From Xestospongia bergquistia (taxonomy: Eukaryota > Porifera > Demospongiae > Haplosclerida > Petrosiidae): 64,000 nucleotides of DNA. The notes under the pieces were generated by a model that saw only the letters and a list, made by a program, of their open reading frames with translations, was not told where the DNA came from and ran no database searches. How positions within the stretch are numbered: position 1 is the first letter of the stretch; each line of letters starts with the position of its first letter. Shown in pieces: positions 51,958 through 64,000 of the stretch. The position numbers and the translations under genes were made by a program. The stretch covers positions 4,353,501 through 4,417,500 of the forward strand of contig OZ014425.1 in NCBI GenBank assembly GCA_963965975.1, in the 5' to 3' direction.

Positions 51958-53815
51958 ATGGACAGCATGGAATCAAGCATGCTCTCATTTACAGAATCAC
52001 AGCTCAAATTAGACAGCAACACTGCTTTAGTTAACCAAGCATCTTCAAAATTTGGGCAGAATACAGTTGTTGGAAAAGTGTGTAAAATTATTATAAAACT
52101 TGATGGTTTCAGCTGCCTTTCTCTCTAGGTTCGTAACTTTAAACATTTCTCATGGTGGGAGTGGGTCTTTCTTGGATTGGGTATAGTTGCATTCTCTGCT
52201 ACTCTTGGACTAACAATTGAGCGATTTGTCTATTTTCACAATAACTTTGATAATTCAATGAATAGTACTGATGCATATGATGGTCTTCATGCTTGTGAAG
52301 AATGGACATGTATCAGTGACGTCACATTTGGTATTCTCTTAATAATCAATCTAGGTTTGTTATTAGATGAACGAACTGGTGATTACTTGTTCTATTCTTT
52401 CTTTAGTTTTTTGTATCTTTTATGGTATTGATGGAGTTTTACGAGAACGAGGTTTTGAAGTATTAGCTGTTCCAATAGCCATCATTGTTGTCCTCCTTTA
52501 TCTCATTGCAAATTTCAGTGTATATCATTCTCCAGAGAATTTTGCTATTAAACTAGTAAACCAGCACACACACACACACACACTACAATGCTTTCTTGAT
52601 TTACAAACTCTGTATTTTACTTGTTATAACGTTTATTTATAGGTTCGACTCATCATAGCTTTGATATTTGGTCTACCTTTGTTAGTCATTGGTATTGTGA
52701 TATATATTAGAATGGGAAGTCTCCAGTTCATAGTAGTAGGCAATGACAAAGTTTTAATGAGTAAGTTATAATAACACTGGCTGCTGTTATATCATTAGAC
52801 CATATAAATATTAATAAATATTGAAAATAATTGTATTATTAAAGACTAAATGATCGTTTCCTCATATTAGGAGCATATCGATTCAGATCATTCTTGGCCA
52901 CTCTCTTTCTATTTAGTTTTCATGTTATTGTAAGTATTAATATAATATAATTAGAACAAACAAGTCTTTTATTTAATTGTTTGATTATTTCATAGGTAAA
53001 TTTGATCATTCTAGCTTATTCTCGCAATGGAACCTTCTTGTTTAAAGGAGAAAAGATCATTCTTTCCTTCCTTGTTGTATTTATATTTGTTTGTAATTTA
53101 GTAGGAAGTTATGGGGTAAGGAGAAAAGTTAATACACATGAAGAAACTACTTATTTCTAGATCTACTACGAGGTACTCTCTGCTACTGTCATCTTCTTGG
53201 TGTTTCTGTCTCCAACCTTTGTTTACTATATCTATAAGATTGTTGATGTAAGTGTAATAACAAATTCATACTTGCTGTTAAAGTTTTATATTAATATTGT
53301 TGTCTAACATTTCAGATAATATATATTATAGTATAGTCTCATCCCCAGACTGCCATGCTCCCAGGTTGAAAAGGCAGTCTGGGGATGAGACTAATATAGT
53401 ACTGATTTTTGAGGGGGTAGAGTTTAGTACATTTTGTGTACACTTAAATTACATTATTGTTATTATTAGGTTACCAAGCACTTTGAGATGTATAAAGCTC
53501 CTGAACAGGAGAATAATCATTATGAATATGTAGCTGCCACTTTGTTAGTTGTCAGTAAGTTTTTTATATTTACATAATATATCAATTAATGTCTTTGTTT
53601 CAGACACTATAGCACTTTTGAATTTTGTCTTGATTTATATTTTTTCCTTTTTGGTGATCAAAAATTTTAATAAAGGCTTAAAAGAGAAAAGTAATATTAA
53701 TATTACAATTATTCTTTGATATTATACTTACCTTGTACATTCAGTGGAGCCCCCTTTTTGGATATGTTTTCACAAATTGCATTCCAAAAAGTACACAAGT
53801 CTTGATGAAAATTGA
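51958..53815 (+). CDS. Multi-pass membrane protein, copy 2 of tandem pair
   Basis: Same exon-intron layout as the gene at 49461; starts MDSMESSML at 51958 and ends SLDEN-stop at 53813-53815. Helices, the Asn-Ser/Thr sites (NNFDNSMNSTD) and the paired Cys (HACEEWTC) are retained. Introns are nearly identical between the copies, so the duplication is recent. Differences cluster in the N-terminal 30 residues and in the loop after helix 3 (NFSVYHSPENFAIK against NFIQNLIVHHYESFPIK). No stop or frameshift was seen, so both copies may be active. Function unknown. Confidence 0.78.
53335..53392. repeat. Foldback element, copy 2 (intron)
   Basis: A perfect 20-bp inverted repeat, AGTCTCATCCCCAGACTGCC at 53335-53354 and its complement at 53373-53392. 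It is a probable MITE or foldback element. Confidence 0.9.
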
Positions 53816-54061
53816 ATACTTATTGTTTCATCAACTTATATGAGTGGCAAACCAAACATTTTACATTTACTATATATGTTTATTGTGTGATTGTTTTTTT
53901 GTAACTATAATGATTAAAGTGAAATTTTCAGTATGGAGTCATGGAAGGTGACATATGACACGTTAAGTGGTTTCTTTTAGACATTCTCCTGGATAACCTC
54001 AGGCTATAGTTATATACAAGTTTGTCATATCAACAAAGAATTGACAGTTGCAATTGTAAAA

Positions 54062-56344
54062 ATGAGTGCCTTCACTATTAATTTTCAGGAATGTTTATTG
54101 CTTCTTGCTGTACTGATTTTCAATATTATTTTAATTTATGGATTACCTCTACCTCCAGCAGACAAAACTGGACAAAACTCTCCAAATTATAATTGTTGGA
54201 CAGGCGAGTGTATCCGATTAGCCAACAAAGGTTCTTCTTGTCTACAGAATATATACAGTTTTAATAACATGCTTTTTCTCTATTAGATCTTGATATGTTT
54301 GAGACTGATATTGACATGGATAAAGACCAAGATGAATTTATTGAGTCCCTTGAAAAAGGACAAGGAAGTTGGACAACTTCACTGCAAGCAGTTTCTAGTA
54401 ATCCTACACGTTACTGGCCAAATGCTATAGTACCATACACTCTAGATAAAAAACTGGGTTAGTACTGTATTAAAATGATTCTATAAGTCTATTACCACAC
54501 AGATAAAGATATAGAAGCTCATGATCTCATTCAGCAAGCAATTGATCATTGGGAAAATTATACGTGTATTCGATTTGTTCCAAAGAACAGTACTCATTCA
54601 AATTGGATCACTTTTATCCGTAAGATTGGGTAAGTATACAATTGGGACATCTATGGAAGAGAATGTAACGTAACCTCACAATGTTAACACTTATTCTCAC
54701 ATTTTGAGATTAATTCTGAGAATTAACACTTTGCTTCCATATAATTTAGGTGTTTTTCCAAAGTTGGTCGACAAGTAGGACAACAAGTAGTCTCCATAGG
54801 TTGGCCATCAAGTTACTGTCGTACAATTGGGATAGTTATTCATGAACTAGGCCATGTTATTGGATTTTGGCATGAACAGTCCCGACCTGATAGAGACCAA
54901 TATATTGAAGTGAAATGGGACAACATTATAAAAGGACACGATCGAAATTTCTTCATATATAGCACTGACTCGATTAATTCTTACAATATCACTTATGACT
55001 ACTCTAGTATAATGCACTACTCAAGCTATGTGAGTAAAATGTACTACTTACTTTATAGAGTCAAAGTTGAATTTGTTACTCTAAATTTTGTGCTTTTTTG
55101 CAGGCTTTCAGTAGTAATGGTATGCCAACAATTGTTGCAAAACAAAAAAATGCTAAAATGGGTCAACAAAGGAGACTAAGTCCATTGGACATCATTCAAG
55201 CTAACATCATCTACAATTGTACTGCAAGTAAGGACAATGTTATCTTGTTCCAATGTATTCCCCTGATATAGGAGCAACACCTGTGCCTCCTTTGAACAAA
55301 AATAACCGCTCTAGTATACCAGATCAACATGTTCAGCCATCCTCTTTTGTCATCTATAATCCAACAAGCAATAAATGCCTAGCTATTAAAGAATTAAAAC
55401 ATGGATACTTGGTTCAAAATCCAATTGATTCCATATGGGAGGTTGTCATGACAAATTGTCATTCTAAGGATGCAGCTCAAGTATGGGGATGGAGTAATGA
55501 AAGCCATCTTGTGCATGAAAGTACAGGACTGTGTATGTCAGAGAGTAATGGAAAAATTGTTTTAGAGAAATGTCAGAACACTACTTGGAATATGAAGTGG
55601 TTATGTGCAGGATATTTCATTGAACAGCCGCACACTGAGCATTGCCTTGCTACAGAACCGTCTCCATTGGTTCATGTTAAGTCTCTGATATCAAAAGTTC
55701 AAGAAGTTGTCCTTGAAGAAGCTTTAGAAGATAGTCTCTCACAACAATCTTTAGATTATGAACTAAAGCTTCTGTCTTGTAATGTCACTGATATGCATCA
55801 GAAGTGGACTCTTTATAGCAAGGAATTGAAGAGCCCCGACAACAATAATTTTACAACAATATGTAGTGCAGCACCATCTCATAAAGTATCAGATTGCTAC
55901 ACAGAAAGTAACATTAATGCAAACAAATGGTTGAGATGTTCACGCTATGGTTACTATGTTTCTGGCCTAAAATACAGTGTTTCCAAAATCACTAGTTTGG
56001 TTTGTTGTGCATCACCATACACATTCTGGGGTAACAAAAGCATTGACACAAAGCAGTCTGGCAATCCTGGTGATTGTTATCATAGGAACTGGTGGACCAC
56101 TGTGGCACAATCAAAGTTCCAATGTCATCCAGGAGAGTATCTTCATGGTATATTCTTTGACACACTCACAGGTTCATTTGCTGAGTGCTGTCTGCTGAAT
56201 AGGCAGATTCAATTTTATCGGCATTGCGAGAAAGTAGATGATAGCAATATGTGTACAAGAAAAGGGTACCATATTTCTGGACTCTACGAGAGTGACTGTT
56301 CTCCTTACAAAGGATGTGCAAAACAACTTCAGTGTTGTGTGTGA
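54062..56344 (+). CDS. Secreted astacin (M12A) metalloprotease with lectin-like and Cys-rich C-terminal modules
   Basis: The first exon starts at 54062 with a signal peptide (LLLLAVLIFNIILIYGLPLP). Further exons start near 54286, 54504, 54751, 55105 and 55271; the last runs to TGA at 56342-56344. The catalytic domain has the full astacin signature HELGHVIGFWHEQSRPDR (zinc ligands three His, catalytic Glu) and the Met-turn SIMHYSSY. The mature domain begins ARYWPNAIVPY-like (TRYWPNAIVPYTL) after a pro-region. A beta-trefoil/ricin-B-type lectin-like region follows (WEVVMTNC, STGLC, HQKWTLYS with the QxW motif). Then come three repeats of the form GY(Y/H)xSGL ... CC. Astacins process matrix and growth factors. 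The first donor is ambiguous: a GC donor near 54204 or GTTCTT near 54230, both in phase. Confidence 0.87.
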
Positions 56345-56443
56345 ACTTTAAAACTTTCATTTTCATTTAAACAAGCACTTTAATTAACAATAATCAATTG
56401 ATGTATAATAATTCTTTTAATGCAAATAAATGCAAATAGTTGG

Positions 56444-57229
56444 TCATTTCTTTAGACCAATGCCAATACCGTCAGCAATATTGAGTAGTAAAAACTCCAC
56501 CCCTTCGTTATCACACATCAAACGATTTATTTTTCTAACTGCTTCAGTTTCTTCTTTGACATTAGTTGAATCAGCCACTGTACCACTCCAAAGAGCATTG
56601 TCAACAATGAACAGTCCACCTGGACGTAATAACACTAGACCCTTTGCAAAATACTCCGGGTACTCTACTTTATTAGCATCAATAAATATCATATCAAAGG
56701 TGCCTTTCTCTCCATCATCAATCAACTCTTGAAGTGTTTTTAAAGCTGGTTGAAGACGAACATCAATTTTGTCGGAGACTCCACCTTCTAACCAAAATGG
56801 CTGACCCAACTGAATGTATTCCAAACTGACATCGCAGGCAATGACACGCCCACCACTTGATAGACCAAGAGCCATAGCATATGCACTACAGCCAGTGAAC
56901 ACTCCAATATCAATGACTTTACGAGCTTCCATAACTCGGCAAAAAATAGTCAAAAGTTTACCAACTTCTGCTGATGAAGTCATTCGACCTTTAGAATGTG
57001 CTGTAGAGAATGCTCGAAGTCTAGCTAAGGTCTCGTCTTCTTTATTATGAGCAGTAGCATATTGGACTAATGGATCAGCACTCATATAGCTCTTTCCTTG
57101 TACAGAAGATTTCTTATTATTACAGCCTCTTCGAAGGCCTAGATAAAATGCTCCAATTGAAGCCAGACCTAGGGTAGCTGCTCCTAGCCCCATAAAGCCC
57201 CAAACACGCCAATCTTTTAGAGAATCCAT
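56444..57229 (-). CDS. COMTD1: Catechol-O-methyltransferase domain protein 1 (COMTD1)
   Basis: Intronless, 261 residues, close to the human length. The N-terminus holds a membrane anchor (FMGLGAATLGLASIGAFYLG). The class I SAM-methyltransferase fold is clear: VIDIGVFTGCSAYAMALGL (SAM glycine loop), VIACDVSLEYIQLG (ribose-binding acidic residue), FDMIFIDANKVEYPEYF (metal-binding Asp and following Asn) and GGLFIVDNALWSGTVAD. This is the CCoAOMT-like O-methyltransferase group. The true substrate is unknown; in vertebrates the protein is mitochondrial and affects pigmentation. Confidence 0.93.
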   Translation of the reverse strand: MDSLKDWRVWGFMGLGAATLGLASIGAFYLGLRRGCNNKKSSVQGKSYMSADPLVQYATAHNKEDETLARLRAFSTAHSKGRMTSSAEVGKLLTIFCRVMEARKVIDIGVFTGCSAYAMALGLSSGGRVIACDVSLEYIQLGQPFWLEGGVSDKIDVRLQPALKTLQELIDDGEKGTFDMIFIDANKVEYPEYFAKGLVLLRPGGLFIVDNALWSGTVADSTNVKEETEAVRKINRLMCDNEGVEFLLLNIADGIGIGLKK

Positions 57230-57334
57230 TGAGTCAATAATTAACTAGCCACACCCCTGAATTAATATTTGTGTTTAATTATCCACGAGTTAGAAACAGG
57301 TGTTTATCATAGTAATAGCATCAACAATAACAAT

Positions 57335-57368
<34 letters not shown>

Positions 57369-57549
57369 CGCACATACCTAATTCAAAACAACAACAACAA
57401 AAAAACGCACCTAATTCAGTATATTGAGGAGAGTGAATTCTAGAAGTTGCTAGAATAGCATGTACAGTCATTGTTATCGTAAAGAGTTAAAAATGTATTA
57501 TACTATAAGAGCTGTGTTGTATCTTCAATAAATTTATAGCCTAATTCCA
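57230..57549. other. Intergenic, with (AAC)n microsatellite
   Basis: The 5' flank of COMTD1 and the 3' flank of PKC. A CAA/ACA tract spans about 57328-57366, with a shorter one at 57384-57400. Confidence 0.7.
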
Positions 57550-63130
<5,581 letters not shown>

Positions 63131-63457
63131 AGTATGATAGTTTGTAGAAAATACTAAATACAGGAGAGTCCAAACTGTCTTTAGCCACTCAGTCAGTCAA
63201 AGATCGTATTTGAAGCTGCACTGGTCTGCTTCTTCAGCTTATAGCCGTAATATAATACGAGCCACGCCCACAAAGTTATTAGCTATTGTCAAAAAACGTC
63301 ATTATTTCATTATTATCATAACTCTTGTTATATAAGATCTATAATACATAAGCAAATACACGCACACACATATATTATTATTTAGAACAGACATTATTAT
63401 TTAGAACAGGTATTATTATTTAGAACAGTCTAATCAATCACTCTAAACAGGTCTCCC
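63131..63457. other. PKC 5' flank
   Basis: Promoter side of PKC and 3' flank of the next minus-strand gene. Three tandem copies of an 18-bp unit with ATTATTATTTAGAACAG lie at 63374-63427. Confidence 0.6.
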
Positions 63458-63906
63458 TTACATAGGGGGAGGAGGAGGAGGAGGTGGAGGTGGTGGTGGT
63501 GGAGGGGGAGGAGGTGCTCCTATCAATGTAAGTACATTATGAATGTTCTAGTATTATATCATCATTACCTCCAGAGCTTGAAGGATCAGGTGGAGGTGGG
63601 GGAGGACCACTCCCACTGCCTTCCCCGCCTCCTTCAGATGATGGTGGCTGTCCTTCTGTTGTGTTCTCCTCTTTAGGTTTATCTTGCTGTTCTTCCTCGG
63701 CAGTTAAATCAGCTCGGAAAAAGATTCTAGCACTTCTTAAAGAATAGTCAAGTAATTCAAATTCCTAGAAAATAGTAAATATGACACACCCTTAACTTTA
63801 GTAAACTTACTTTCATATATGTTTCAAGTCTTTTCAAAGAAAGATGCATTGTTTGAAGTAGTTTCTCATCACCTCGTCCCTTGGCTTCTGATTGCAGTAA
63901 CTCCCT
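63458..63906 (-). CDS. Protein with helical segment and proline-rich C-terminus (5' part outside window)
   Basis: Three visible exons: 63906-63811, 63764-63569 and 63519-63458. They read RELLQSEAKGRGDEKLLQTM, HLSLKRLETYMKEFELLDYS and LRSARIFFRADLTAEEEQQD, then an acidic Gln/Glu/Ser/Gly linker with a first Pro run. The last exon is almost only proline and ends PPPM-stop. The helical part looks like a coiled-coil subunit of a larger complex. Family not recognised. The poly-Pro could bind profilin, SH3 or WW domains (inference). Confidence 0.6.
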
Positions 63907-64000
63907 CTAATTTAATGAATAGTAATAATAATAATTATCATTAATCTCAAAAAATATCAAGTTCATTTTATATGCTCCAGTTGCTACACATTACATATGT

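Noticed and set aside
53297-53533. Open frame over the foldback element
   Set aside because: Chance frame through an intron of the duplicated membrane gene; the other copy does not preserve it as protein.

Overview
The window looks like nuclear DNA of an early-branching animal, most likely a demosponge of the Amphimedon type (inference). It is AT-rich and gene-dense. Genes have many short exons separated by small GT-AG introns, often 45-100 bp, and intergenic gaps are mostly short. The gene content is metazoan: a fibronectin/Ig-type receptor, a dermatopontin-like protein, BCAP31, ATRIP, a KMT2E/SETD5-type PHD-SET protein, novel PKC, SEC13 and RRP9. Open reading frames were joined by eye at splice sites. 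For most genes the joined exons keep one frame from ATG to stop, which supports the models.

Layout. 1-1836 (-): secreted dermatopontin/Sushi/EGF-like protein, running off the left edge. 2497-8898 (+): KMT2E/SETD5-like PHD-SET protein. 9721-14496 (+): Ig/FN3 transmembrane receptor. 15024-16422 (-): BCAP31. 16530-18445 (+): EF-hand-like protein behind a 107-bp shared promoter that carries an RFX X-box. 18525-19577 (-): PRSS23-like protease. 19732-23910 (-): AUH enoyl-CoA hydratase; one 2.8-kb intron of it contains two complete genes, ECI1 (-) and a NOL4-like gene (+). 23911-29847: repeat-rich interval with tandem repeats, a GC-rich hairpin and a decayed LINE reverse transcriptase on the minus strand. 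29848-34072 (+): ATRIP.

34281-40670 (+): tandem array of five paralogous small genes of identical three-exon design. Their two alpha-helical domains look like the death-fold (CARD/DED) superfamily; the second gene is frameshifted. This is the best candidate here for an undescribed system, possibly lineage-specific signalling or immune adaptors (inference).

40836-44104 (-) RRP9 and 44387-45859 (+) SEC13 share a divergent promoter. 46750-49293 (-): basic Ser/Thr-rich protein of unknown function. 49461-51313 and 51958-53815 (+): recently duplicated multi-pass membrane genes; the duplicated unit also carries fragments of both neighbours. 54062-56344 (+): astacin protease with lectin-like and Cys-rich C-terminal modules. 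56444-57229 (-): COMTD1. 57550-63130 (-): novel-type protein kinase C with very long GA tracts in its introns. 63458-64000 (-): 3' end of a proline-rich protein.

Functional themes are housekeeping (RRP9 ribosome biogenesis, SEC13 and BCAP31 in the secretory pathway, AUH and ECI1 in mitochondrial metabolism), DNA-damage checkpoint (ATRIP), chromatin (KMT2E-like) and extracellular or surface proteins. There is no sign of bacterial, viral or CRISPR content.
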